Of a stretch of 64,000 nucleotides of DNA, positions 41,521 to 50,070 are shown in pieces. This DNA comes from Kaistella palustris DSM 21579 (GTDB lineage: Bacteria; Bacteroidota; Bacteroidia; Flavobacteriales; Weeksellaceae), in NCBI RefSeq assembly GCF_000422265.1, contig NZ_AULL01000017.1:124001-188000 (forward strand). Reading direction: 5' to 3'. The first letter of the stretch is position 1; each line of letters begins with the position of its first letter. The translations under genes were made by a program, and so were the position numbers. The notes under the pieces were generated by a model that ran no database searches, was not told the origin of the DNA, and worked only from the letters and a program-made list of their open reading frames with translations.

Positions 41521-42270
41521 ATGATGAAAATGAAAATCAAATCTATCCTGGTTTCGCAACCGGCTCCCAACGAATCATCGCCTTATCTGGAGATGGCACG
41601 AAAGGAAAAAATAAAAATCGATTTTAAACCCTTCATTCATGTTGAGGGTGTAGATGCCAAGGAACTCCGGACTCAAAAAATCGATCTTTCCCAGTTTACA
41701 GGTATAATTTTCACCAGCAAAAATGCGGTTGATCATTATTTCCGGCTGGCCGAGGAAATGCGTTTTGCAGTTCCCGATTCCATGCGTTATATCTGCCAGT
41801 CAGAGGCTGTTGCAAACTATCTGCAGAAACATATTATTTACCGAAAAAGAAAAATTTCTTTTGGTGAGAAAACATTCTCTGATCTGTTGCCGCTTTTCAA
41901 GAAATTCCCTTCAGAAAAATATCTGTTACCGGCAGCCGATGTATTAAGTCCCGATATTCAGAAGGTTCTGGAAACCGTGTCCATCGATTGGACCAGAGCC
42001 ACAATGTACCGTACGGTTTGCAGTGATCTGAGCGATGTAAAAGTTGATGATTATGATATGCTGGTATTTTTCAGTCCGCAGGGAATCCGCTCGCTGGGCC
42101 AGAATTTTGCCGACTTCAAGCAGGACGGAACCAAAATCGCGGTATTTGGAACGACCACAGAGCAGGCTGCAATTGATGCCGGACTGCGGGTTGATGTAAT
42201 GGCTCCAAGTAAGGAAACACCCTCGATGACTTTGGCTATCGAGAAATATATCAGAAATCTGGAGAAATAA
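41521..42270 (+). CDS. hemD: Uroporphyrinogen-III synthase
   Basis: About 249 residues with the two-domain HemD fold: KSILVSQPAPNESSPYLEM opens domain 1, FTGIIFTSKNAVDHYF and RYICQSEAVANYLQ follow, and domain 2 contains LLPAADVLSPDIQ, MYRTVCSDL, DDYDMLVFFSPQGIRSL and IAVFGTTTEQAAIDAGL. It closes and inverts the linear tetrapyrrole in haem synthesis. Sequence conservation in the family is low, but the flavobacterial context beside DUF4271 supports it. ATG 41521, 41524 or 41530 could be the start. It starts six bases after the upstream gene and has its own terminator. Confidence 0.87.
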   Translation: MMKMKIKSILVSQPAPNESSPYLEMARKEKIKIDFKPFIHVEGVDAKELRTQKIDLSQFTGIIFTSKNAVDHYFRLAEEMRFAVPDSMRYICQSEAVANYLQKHIIYRKRKISFGEKTFSDLLPLFKKFPSEKYLLPAADVLSPDIQKVLETVSIDWTRATMYRTVCSDLSDVKVDDYDMLVFFSPQGIRSLGQNFADFKQDGTKIAVFGTTTEQAAIDAGLRVDVMAPSKETPSMTLAIEKYIRNLEK

Positions 42271-42291
42271 AACTTTGGCACACAGTTTCAT

Positions 42292-42331
42292 AAAACCGTC
42301 TTTCTCCCCGGAAAAGATGGTTTTATTTTTT
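42292..42331 (+). terminator. Rho-independent terminator of hemD
   Basis: AAAACCGTCTTT at 42292-42303 pairs with AAAGATGGTTTT at 42313-42324 (one wobble), followed by a T-rich run. Confidence 0.8.
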
Positions 42332-42339
42332 AATTACTT

Positions 42340-42347
42340 TACTTTTG
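42340..42347 (+). promoter_or_regulatory. Promoter -7 element of the S9 peptidase gene
   Basis: TACTTTTG matches TAnnTTTG, 52 bases before the ATG at 42400 and directly after the hemD terminator. No clear TTG upstream. Confidence 0.4.
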
Positions 42348-42399
42348 CCGCTTCCTGACCAATGTGGGAGCCGGTTCTTATAAATCACTTCGAAAAAAA

Positions 42400-44454
42400 A
42401 TGAAAATTCCTCAGGCAAAAAAAGAAGAAACAATTCTTGAAACTCACGGCGATAAGCGACTCGACGCGTATTTCTGGATGCGGGAGCGCGAAAACCCCGA
42501 AGTCACAAAATACCTGGAGGAAGAAAACGCCTACTGCGACTTTGTAATGCGTGATACCGAAACCTTTCAGGAAGAACTTTTTGAGGAGATGAAGGCGCGA
42601 TATAAAGAAGACGATGAAAGTCTGCCTTATTTTTTTAATGAATACTGGTATATCGTACGCTTCGAAACAGGAAAGGAATATCCCATCTTCAGCCGGAAAT
42701 TTGCGACTCTGGAAAATGACGAAGAAATCCTTCTTGACGTAAATACACTTGCCGAAGGGCAGAAATTTTTCGAAGTGGGCAGTGTCGCGGTGTCGCCAAA
42801 CAACAGGCTCATGAGTTATTCTGCCGACAACATCGGGCGCAGGATCTATACATTGAAATTCAGGAATCTGGAGAGCGGTGAACTTTTGCAGGACCAGATC
42901 CCCAATACCACGGGTAAAGCGGTCTGGGCCAATGACAATGAACATATTTTCTATATCCGGAAAGATGAAAGTCTGCGCGCTTTCCAGGTATACATGCATC
43001 AGTTGGGAACGGATTCTTCACAGGACGTCCTGGTTTTCCATGAGGAAGATGAAACCTTCGATGTCAATGTATTTAAAACAAAATCTTTAGAATACATTTT
43101 CATTGCCAGCTCAAGTACCAATTCCGACGAGCACAGATTTATACCTTCCGACAATGTTCTGGCGCCCTGGAAAATCATCCAGCCAAGGACTGATGATCTG
43201 GAATATGCGGTAGAACATTATCAGAATGATTTTTACATTATTACAAATGCAGATGAGGCCACGAATTTTAAAATCGTAAAAACGCCTGTTGCCACACCGG
43301 GAATTGAATATTGGGAAGAGCTGATCCCACACCGGGAAGAAACACTTCTGGAAGGTTTTGAAATTTTTAATAATTACCTGGTTCTCGAAGAACGTACCGA
43401 AGGTTTGCTACAGATCAAGGTCATTGATAATATACAGCAAACAGCCCATTATCTGCAGTTCGCAGATCCGACCTATACTGCGTACATCGGTTTGAATCTG
43501 GAATTTAATACAGATAAGCTGCGCTACGGCTATACATCGCTTACAAAACCCAACTCCACGCTGGAGTACGATATGTCTGCCGGAACGACCACTGTGTTGA
43601 AACAGCAGGAGGTTTTAGGTGGTCATTTTTCGCCGGAAAATTATATTTCCGAACGGATCTGGGCGCCCTCGCGCGATGGTAAAACAAAGGTCTGCATTTC
43701 GCTGGTTTACCATAAAGAGACGCCGCTGTCGGCGGAAACGCCATTACTGTTATATGGTTATGGAAGTTACGGCCACACGGTGGACGCGAGTTTTTCGAAT
43801 GCGAGACTTTCGTTGCTGGACCGTGGTTTCATATATGCCATTGCCCATATACGTGGCGGCGAATATCTTGGACGCGAGTGGTACGAACAAGGCAGAATGT
43901 TGCAAAAGAAAAATACATTTTTCGATTTTATCGATGCGGCTAAACATCTGGTGGCTGAAAATTATACGTCCGAAAAACGTCTGTATGCTATGGGCGGTAG
44001 CGCAGGTGGCCTTTTAGTGGGCGCGGTAGCTAATATGGCACCAGAACTTTTCAACGGAATTGTGGCACAGGTACCGTTTGTGGATGTGGTGACTACAATG
44101 CTCGATGAAACTATTCCGCTTACGACGGGGGAATTTGATGAGTGGGGAAATCCCAAATTCAGGAAATATTACAATTATATGAAATCGTATTCGCCTTACG
44201 ATAATGTAGAAGCAAAAAATTACCCTAATATTTTGATTACAACCGGTTTGCACGATTCTCAGGTGCAGTATTGGGAACCTGCAAAATGGACGGCCAAACT
44301 TCGGGAACTGAAGACCGATGACAATCTGTTACTCTTTAAAACAGATATGGCTTCCGGACACGGCGGCGCGAGCGGTAGATTTGAGTCCCTGAAAGAAGAC
44401 GCACTGGAATATGCCTTTTTAATGAAACTAGAAAATAAAATTGATGGAGAATAA
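42400..44454 (+). CDS. S9 family peptidase, oligopeptidase B type
   Basis: A 684-residue serine oligopeptidase with an N-terminal seven-bladed propeller and a C-terminal alpha/beta-hydrolase domain. DKRLDAYFWMRERENPEV is the typical start. The nucleophile elbow is MGGSAGGLLVGA near residue 535; the Asp and His of the triad are expected in ITTGLHDSQVQYWEP and SGHGGASGRF near the C-terminus. It cleaves small peptides after basic residues and has no signal peptide, so it is cytoplasmic or periplasmic by an unusual route. ATG 42400 is preferred over the GTG at 42364. The next gene overlaps its stop region. Confidence 0.92.
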   Translation: MKIPQAKKEETILETHGDKRLDAYFWMRERENPEVTKYLEEENAYCDFVMRDTETFQEELFEEMKARYKEDDESLPYFFNEYWYIVRFETGKEYPIFSRKFATLENDEEILLDVNTLAEGQKFFEVGSVAVSPNNRLMSYSADNIGRRIYTLKFRNLESGELLQDQIPNTTGKAVWANDNEHIFYIRKDESLRAFQVYMHQLGTDSSQDVLVFHEEDETFDVNVFKTKSLEYIFIASSSTNSDEHRFIPSDNVLAPWKIIQPRTDDLEYAVEHYQNDFYIITNADEATNFKIVKTPVATPGIEYWEELIPHREETLLEGFEIFNNYLVLEERTEGLLQIKVIDNIQQTAHYLQFADPTYTAYIGLNLEFNTDKLRYGYTSLTKPNSTLEYDMSAGTTTVLKQQEVLGGHFSPENYISERIWAPSRDGKTKVCISLVYHKETPLSAETPLLLYGYGSYGHTVDASFSNARLSLLDRGFIYAIAHIRGGEYLGREWYEQGRMLQKKNTFFDFIDAAKHLVAENYTSEKRLYAMGGSAGGLLVGAVANMAPELFNGIVAQVPFVDVVTTMLDETIPLTTGEFDEWGNPKFRKYYNYMKSYSPYDNVEAKNYPNILITTGLHDSQVQYWEPAKWTAKLRELKTDDNLLLFKTDMASGHGGASGRFESLKEDALEYAFLMKLENKIDGE

Positions 44455-44797
44455 ATCCGAATCCGAACTTTGGGCACAGGTTGAAGCATTTTTCGTTGAA
44501 AACTTCGACACTGAAAAACATCCGCAGATCGACACACTTCTTTTTCTGATCGGCGTGCAGGAACTGGGCAGCGGCCAGCAAAAATATACCAAAGATGATA
44601 AGCTTAATATACTGCACATTGCCGTCTGCAGGCTTTTACAACCTTTCGGGTACTACGAGTTTTCGCATTATGACGATGATGGATATCCGCATTTCAGCGA
44701 AGTTGAAAAACTCCCCGAGCTGAAACCTAATGAACAGCAGATACTGATGAAGAAAGCGATCATTCAGTATTTTATGGATGAAAACTTATTTTCTTAG
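44444..44797 (+). CDS. Conserved small cytoplasmic protein of unknown function
   Basis: A 117-residue acidic protein (MENKSESELWAQVEAFF) with a helical core: IDTLLFLIGVQELGSG, KDDKLNILHIAVCRLLQPFGYYEF, and EVEKLPELKPNEQQILMKKAIIQYF. No catalytic motif is visible. ATG 44444 overlaps the peptidase gene by 11 bases, so the two are cotranscribed. Its stop overlaps that of the convergent SRPBCC gene by four bases. I cannot name the family. Confidence 0.78.
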   Translation: MENKSESELWAQVEAFFVENFDTEKHPQIDTLLFLIGVQELGSGQQKYTKDDKLNILHIAVCRLLQPFGYYEFSHYDDDGYPHFSEVEKLPELKPNEQQILMKKAIIQYFMDENLFS

Positions 44798-45300
44798 TTC
44801 GTTAATGGGTTCTTTGGCAAAAAGATTTCGTGTAACTGCCGGAGCCCAATTTTAAAACCACCTTCGAAGCCCATCTCCAGGAGCTTCTGCATTTCGGTTT
44901 CATTCTGGAAGTGAATGTTGAAGGTCACTTTTGTTCCCTGCTGCACTCCGGTAAAGCCGACCAGCCATTTCCGCTCCGACATATTTTTATCAACAAGTCC
45001 ATCTACGTCACAGAAATAATCGGTTCGGTCAAAACTTCTGTTCGTGGTGATCTCATGAAATTTTGCACCTGCAAAATGCTTTTCACCGGCAGGACTTACC
45101 ATGGCATACCGCCAAACACCACCTTCACGGAATTCGAGTTCCTGGGTTTCGCAATGCCACGGTTTTGGCCCCCACCACTGATCCAGCTTTTCACGCTCGG
45201 AGAAATAGGCCCACACATTGGCAACTTCTGCCGGAAAAACGGTTCTTACATAAATGCTTGCGGCATCGTTGTCGGTATTAAAAATTATTTCAAAATCCAT
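44794..45300 (-). CDS. SRPBCC / AHSA1-like domain protein
   Basis: A 168-residue protein of the Bet v1-like fold: VRTVFPAEVANVWAYFSEREKLDQWWGPKPW, the hallmark REGGVWRYAMVSPAG, and the C-terminal helix GFEGGFKIGLRQLHEIF. The family (Hsp90 co-chaperone Aha1 C-terminal-like in name) binds hydrophobic ligands; the bacterial role is unknown. Monocistronic on the minus strand. Confidence 0.87.
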   Translation of the reverse strand: MDFEIIFNTDNDAASIYVRTVFPAEVANVWAYFSEREKLDQWWGPKPWHCETQELEFREGGVWRYAMVSPAGEKHFAGAKFHEITTNRSFDRTDYFCDVDGLVDKNMSERKWLVGFTGVQQGTKVTFNIHFQNETEMQKLLEMGFEGGFKIGLRQLHEIFLPKNPLTN

Positions 45301-45489
45301 TGTACTCTTTTAAACAAATGTAGAAGTTTATTCTTAAAAACTTCGTGCTGCCGCATATTTTAAGTACAGATTTAAATTTAATGTGTTAAATGAAAAGGTT
45401 TTAAGAAATTATATACAATATTATATATCTTTTTTTGTTGTAATAATGTTAATATGAGTAATTTTAACATTTCAAAATCTTATTTTTAA

Positions 45490-47031
45490 ATGAACAACAG
45501 GTTTATTCCTTTCATATCCGTATTGATGACGATTTCGATGATCGTGTTCGTGACGCTGCAGCTGTACTGGATCAAGGAATTGTATTCGGCTCTGAATCAG
45601 GATTTTTCAAATAAAGTATATTCGGCGCTGGAATCTTCGGCAATGAAAACGCAGCAGCTTGAGGTAGACAAATATTTAAACCAATATTACAAGAACTTTG
45701 CAAGAAACGTGGTGGACAGCAGCAATCAGCCGACACAGACTTACATACAGCAAAGTTCCGATTCCGGCACCAAAAACACGATCACCTTTCAGAAAAGCAT
45801 CGTCGAGAATAAAAATATACCAATTTCACCCGCCGGTGATTCGCTGAAACTAACGAAACTCTATACCGACGAGGGGATTTTAAAAATAAAAAAACAGGAA
45901 ATCACCTCGGAACCTCTAACTGCGCAGCTGAGCAAGGACATCAATAACAATACCTATGCGCTGCGGGAATTTGCCAAGCTAAGTGCCTCCAGCCTGCCTG
46001 TAGAAAAGCGTGTCGACAGAAAAACCCTCGATTCTATTCTTTCCAAAGAACTGCGGCTCAACGGGGTAAATACAGGTTTCAGTTTTGCGGTGATGGATAA
46101 TAAGAACGCCATTACAAATGTGGTGAAAGGAACATTTGCCGCGGAAAAAGATGATAACGATTATACGTATCCGCTGTTCACCGACAGTAAAGACCGGACT
46201 TTATACACATTGGCGGTGGTTTTTCCTACAAAGCGCTATTCACTTGTAAAGAACAGTATGCTGTTGGGCACGCTCATGTCGTTGCTTACGATTCTTGGTA
46301 TTTACATCATTTCCATTAAATATATGATGCGGCAGAAAAAGATCGCGGATGTAAAGACGGATTTCATTAATAATATGTCACACGAATTCAAGACGCCACT
46401 TGCTACAATCTCGGTGGCTACCGATTCCCTGGCCAATGATAAGATCGCAACAAATCCCGAGAAGGTAAAATATTACTCCGGTTTGATCAAGCAAGAAAAT
46501 CTGCGGATGAAAAAGCAGGTAGAAAACGTGCTGAACATGTCGAAACTTGAGCGTAATGAAGTGAAACTTTTCCTGAAGGAAACAGATGTGAGAGCGCTGA
46601 TCAAGGAAATCACAGAATCATTTGGCCTGATCGTGGCGCAACGGAACGGAACGCTGACTCAGGAATTCAATACAGAAAGATATAATTTCAAGATTGATGA
46701 GTTTCATATCTCCAACGCAATTGTAAATCTTCTTGATAATGCCAATAAATACTCGCCGGAGGCGCCGCAGATCAAAGTGAGTACAAGGAATGAAGGAAAC
46801 TGGTATGTTATTGAGATCTCCGACAAAGGCATTGGCATGGAAACCGACAACAGAACACGCATCTTCGAAAAGTTCTTCCGCGAGGAAACAGGAAACATTC
46901 ATAATGTAAAAGGCCAGGGACTTGGGCTTTCTTATGTGAAGAAAATCATCGAGCTGCACAAAGGTCTGGTAATCGTAGAATCTCAAAAAGGAAAGGGCAG
47001 CATCTTCACCATTAAATTACCGATGAGCTGA
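45490..47031 (+). CDS. Sensor histidine kinase
   Basis: A 513-residue kinase. Membrane segments at about 8-28 and 258-278 flank a periplasmic sensor of about 225 residues with no recognised domain. The HisKA box MSHEFKTPLATI has His298, followed by LRMKKQVENVLNMSKLE; the ATPase domain shows the N box IVNLLDNANKYSPEAP, the G1 box SDKGIGM, the F box FEKFFREE and the G2 box GQGLGLSYVKK. It is followed 98 bases later by an OmpR-type regulator, making a two-component system similar to RprX/RprY of Bacteroides; the signal is unknown. The 189-base upstream gap is AT-rich with a 7-bp dyad at 45446-45470. Confidence 0.93.
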   Translation: MNNRFIPFISVLMTISMIVFVTLQLYWIKELYSALNQDFSNKVYSALESSAMKTQQLEVDKYLNQYYKNFARNVVDSSNQPTQTYIQQSSDSGTKNTITFQKSIVENKNIPISPAGDSLKLTKLYTDEGILKIKKQEITSEPLTAQLSKDINNNTYALREFAKLSASSLPVEKRVDRKTLDSILSKELRLNGVNTGFSFAVMDNKNAITNVVKGTFAAEKDDNDYTYPLFTDSKDRTLYTLAVVFPTKRYSLVKNSMLLGTLMSLLTILGIYIISIKYMMRQKKIADVKTDFINNMSHEFKTPLATISVATDSLANDKIATNPEKVKYYSGLIKQENLRMKKQVENVLNMSKLERNEVKLFLKETDVRALIKEITESFGLIVAQRNGTLTQEFNTERYNFKIDEFHISNAIVNLLDNANKYSPEAPQIKVSTRNEGNWYVIEISDKGIGMETDNRTRIFEKFFREETGNIHNVKGQGLGLSYVKKIIELHKGLVIVESQKGKGSIFTIKLPMS

Positions 47032-47129
47032 GGTTTAAAGGATGACTGACTGGTGATGATTGATATTTAGCGTATAAGCGGAGAACCATTAATAACAGAA
47101 AAACAGAAATAAATTATAAATCAAAAGCT

Positions 47130-47816
47130 ATGAGCAACAGAATCTTATTAGTAGAAGACGACCAGAGTTTTGGCGCTGTGTTAAAAGATTATTTAACCAT
47201 AAATAATTTTGAGGTGAACCTTGCAACCGATGGTGAGCAGGGTTTAAAGGAGTTTACAGAAAACGAATTCGATATCTGTATCTTCGATGTGATGATGCCG
47301 AAAAAAGACGGTTTCAGTCTGGCTGAAGATGTAAAAAGAATTGATAAAAATACGCCGATTATTTTCCTTACCGCACGGAATATGCGTGAGGATATACTGA
47401 AAGGTTACCAGCTTGGCGCCGATGATTATATCACCAAACCATTTGATACAGAGCTTTTACTGTACAAGATCAAGGCGATCCTGCAGCGCAGTGCGGTACT
47501 GGAAGATGAGGAGCAGGAGCAGTTCAAGATCAGCAATATTTATTTTGACTCTATGCTGCGCCAGCTGAAAGTGGGCGATACAGAATATAAACTTTCGCCT
47601 AAGGAAAATGAACTGCTGAAACTGCTTTGCATGCACCGCAACGATTTTATGCCGCGTGACCTGGCGCTGAGAAAGATATGGAAAAAGGAAAATTATTTTA
47701 CGGCCCGAAGCATGGATGTATATATCGCGAAGCTCCGAAAACTGTTGAAAGAAGATCCGGGTTTGGAGATCATCAACGTACACGGCGAGGGATTCCGCCT
47801 GTTGGTAAAGAATTAA
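47130..47816 (+). CDS. OmpR-family response regulator
   Basis: A 228-residue two-domain regulator. The receiver (1-120) has VEDD, the phosphoacceptor Asp53 in CIFDVMMPKKDG, the Thr of FLTARNM and the Lys of YITKPFD. The C-terminal winged helix (about 132-225) contains YKLSPKENELLKLL and RSMDVYIAKLRKLL, with the wing INVHGEGFRL. It is the partner of the upstream kinase, 98 bases away. A terminator follows at 47901. Confidence 0.96.
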   Translation: MSNRILLVEDDQSFGAVLKDYLTINNFEVNLATDGEQGLKEFTENEFDICIFDVMMPKKDGFSLAEDVKRIDKNTPIIFLTARNMREDILKGYQLGADDYITKPFDTELLLYKIKAILQRSAVLEDEEQEQFKISNIYFDSMLRQLKVGDTEYKLSPKENELLKLLCMHRNDFMPRDLALRKIWKKENYFTARSMDVYIAKLRKLLKEDPGLEIINVHGEGFRLLVKN

Positions 47817-47900
47817 ACTGCCTGGGATTAAAATAAGGTTACCGGCAATTTTGAAAGGTCCCAATCTGAAAATGTTCCTTTTCAAATGTTCAGCAAAGCA

Positions 47901-47930
47901 AAAAGCTCCGAATTTTCGGAGCTTTTACTG
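47901..47930. terminator. Bidirectional Rho-independent terminator
   Basis: AAAAGCTCCGAA (47901-47912) and TTCGGAGCTTTT (47915-47926) form a near-perfect palindrome with flanking A and T runs. It ends both the two-component operon and the convergent SPOR-like gene. Confidence 0.85.
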
Positions 47931-47947
47931 TTTTGCTTTATAATTTA

Positions 47948-48493
47948 TTATTTCGCTTCTACGCAGAAAACGCGGTACTGGACAGGTATTGCTGATTTGA
48001 AATAGCTTTTCACTTTCGCGAGGTCCGGTGCGATACTTTGTTTGCTGACGTAACTGCCGGCCATTACTTTATAGTTCGGCCGCAGGGAAGCATCGATCTC
48101 TACTTTCATGTTGGGGAATCTTCTGCGGAAATACATACCGACTTCCCGTGCTTCTTCATTGCTTTTTACCACCGCCAGCTGAATCTTATAGCCCATGATA
48201 CGTGGATTCCTTCTGCAGATCTCCGCGCGGGAGAGTTCTTTTTCAGGAACCACTATTTTGGGCGCGTTGTTTCGGGAGGAATGCTCATCGCTGTCCCACG
48301 ATTTACCGGAACCGCTTTCGTAAGATATAGCGCATTTATCTTCAATACCGCTGAGCAGTTCATCTACTTTTTTATCCATCATCATGGTGAGCGGTGTGCC
48401 GGAAATGGTATCGTTTTTCACAACGGTCTGGGCCACAGTTTCATTAATAATAAATAAAGACAACAGGGAAAATATTTTCAGCAGATATTTCAT
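47948..48493 (-). CDS. Exported protein with SPOR-like C-terminal domain
   Basis: A 181-residue protein with a signal peptide (about 1-21, NETVAQ) and a short spacer, ending in about 75 residues (GYKIQLAVVKSNEEAREVGMYF; YKVMAGSYVSKQSIAPDLAKV) that show the alternating strand-helix pattern of SPOR peptidoglycan-binding domains. ATG 48493 is chosen over the TTG at 48496. The middle part contains acidic and Asn-rich sequence without recognised motifs. It may act at the cell wall; the assignment rests on pattern alone. Confidence 0.7.
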   Translation of the reverse strand: MKYLLKIFSLLSLFIINETVAQTVVKNDTISGTPLTMMMDKKVDELLSGIEDKCAISYESGSGKSWDSDEHSSRNNAPKIVVPEKELSRAEICRRNPRIMGYKIQLAVVKSNEEAREVGMYFRRRFPNMKVEIDASLRPNYKVMAGSYVSKQSIAPDLAKVKSYFKSAIPVQYRVFCVEAK

Positions 48494-48622
48494 CAATTTT
48501 TAATTTGAGCAAATTTATAACAAATAAAAATTATACCAACAGCAGTTATTTAGAACAGTTACAAATTAAGCCAATTCAGGGAATGCACATTTGATCTACT
48601 CTTAATTTTCTGTTAAAAGTCT

Positions 48623-48630
48623 TATTTTTG
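48623..48630 (+). promoter_or_regulatory. Promoter -7 element of the act operon
   Basis: TATTTTTG matches TAnnTTTG, 48 bases before the actA ATG. The nearest TTG (48591-48593) is 29 bases upstream, longer than the usual spacing. Confidence 0.45.
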
Positions 48631-48678
48631 CGAAGTTGAAAGTAAACGAGTACAATTTACTAACCCAAGATTTTATAA

Positions 48679-50049
48679 ATGATTAGTTGGAGAAAGCATT
48701 ACAAAAGGAGTCTTCTTGCAATAGTATTATTGCTCACGACCAGTGCTTCTATTTACGCTCAAGGCGATGCGAAGAACGGTGAAAAGCTCTTTAAGCAAAA
48801 CTGTGCAGCCTGCCACGCATTAGACAAACAGCTTGTTGGTCCTGCGCTGGGTGGTGTAGTGGATAAAGTAAAAAAAGAGGCGAATCTGGATACGGATTGG
48901 CTTCATAAGTGGATCAAAGACAATAAATCCCTGCGTGCCTCTGGCGATAAGTATGCGAACGAGATTTTCGAAAAGTTCAACAAGGTTGAAATGACACCGT
49001 TTCCGAATCTTTCAGATAAGGACATCGATGACATTTTAGAGTATACTACAAATCCGCCGGCAGCGGAGCCAGCACCAGATGCGGCCGGAGCGGCTGCAGC
49101 ACCGGATCCAAATTCAATCGGTGCGATTGAGGCAGCTCAGCGCGAATCGATGAATTCGAAAATCATTTTAATTTCACTGCTTGCAATTGGTGGCCTCCTC
49201 GTGTGGTTGCTTCTGAAACTGCGTCAGTTAGTTAAGCTTCAGCAGTCCGATGAACTTGCAGGTTTACAGCAGACAAGAGCTCGTTCGTTCGGAGAAATTT
49301 ATGCCAAGTATCATTATATTGGTAAAGGTTTACTTGTTGTTCTCGGTATTTTTGCCGCTTACGGAATATGGAACTGGCTGATGTGGATCGGTGTATACAA
49401 AGGGTATAAGCCTGAGCAGCCCATTTACTTCTCGCACCGTATACACGCAGGCGAAAACAAGATCGACTGTCAGCTTTGTCACTCTTCTGCGAAATATGGC
49501 AAAGTCTCGGAAATCCCTTCAATGAATGTCTGTATGAACTGTCACCGTAATATTTCCGAGTACAACGGTAAATATATGGAGCCAGGAAAAGACAAAGCCT
49601 TCTACGACGGAGAAATCCAGAAGATCTACGCAGCAACCGGCTGGGATCCGGCAAGTCAGCAGTATACCGGGAAAACCCAGGCTGTACAGTGGACCAGAAT
49701 TCACAATATGCCCGACTTCGTTTACTTCAATCACGCGCAGCACGTGGTAGCGGGTGAAACTGCAATCATCAACTCTTTTAACCAGAAAAACCCTGATGCC
49801 AAAATAGACGTGGTTTGTAAAGCATGTCACGGCCAGATCGATACCATGAACGTGGTGCAAATGGCTAATGATTTCACAATGGGCTGGTGTATAGAATGTC
49901 ACCGAACTACAGAAGTTGATATGACCAACGGTTATAATAAAGAGTATTTTAAAAATCTGCACGAGAAACTGAAAAAACAGTACGGCTCCGGAACCAAGGT
50001 TACCGTAGCGTCTATCGGAGGATTGGAATGTGGTAAATGTCACTATTAA
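48679..50049 (+). CDS. actA: Alternative complex III subunit ActA, multihaem cytochrome c
   Basis: A 456-residue exported multihaem protein. A signal peptide (about 1-28) is followed by a monohaem cytochrome c domain (CAACH near residue 38 and GEKLFKQN; GPALGGVVDK), an Ala/Pro-rich linker, a membrane segment near 158-178 and another near 214-234, and then the pentahaem part with CQLCH, CMNCH, CKACH, CIECH and the terminal CGKCH. That gives six CxxCH sites. ActA is the electron-exit side of the quinol:cytochrome c oxidoreductase. It opens the six-gene act operon. Confidence 0.92.
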   Translation: MISWRKHYKRSLLAIVLLLTTSASIYAQGDAKNGEKLFKQNCAACHALDKQLVGPALGGVVDKVKKEANLDTDWLHKWIKDNKSLRASGDKYANEIFEKFNKVEMTPFPNLSDKDIDDILEYTTNPPAAEPAPDAAGAAAAPDPNSIGAIEAAQRESMNSKIILISLLAIGGLLVWLLLKLRQLVKLQQSDELAGLQQTRARSFGEIYAKYHYIGKGLLVVLGIFAAYGIWNWLMWIGVYKGYKPEQPIYFSHRIHAGENKIDCQLCHSSAKYGKVSEIPSMNVCMNCHRNISEYNGKYMEPGKDKAFYDGEIQKIYAATGWDPASQQYTGKTQAVQWTRIHNMPDFVYFNHAQHVVAGETAIINSFNQKNPDAKIDVVCKACHGQIDTMNVVQMANDFTMGWCIECHRTTEVDMTNGYNKEYFKNLHEKLKKQYGSGTKVTVASIGGLECGKCHY

Positions 50050-50070
50050 TAATAAAAATTAGAAGTATCA

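Noticed and set aside
42385-42999. 204-residue minus-strand open frame
   Set aside because: Antisense shadow of the oligopeptidase gene; rich in Phe and His with no domain.
44794-45300. Hsp90 co-chaperone (Aha1)
   Set aside because: Only the SRPBCC fold is shared; bacterial members named after AHSA1 are not co-chaperones.
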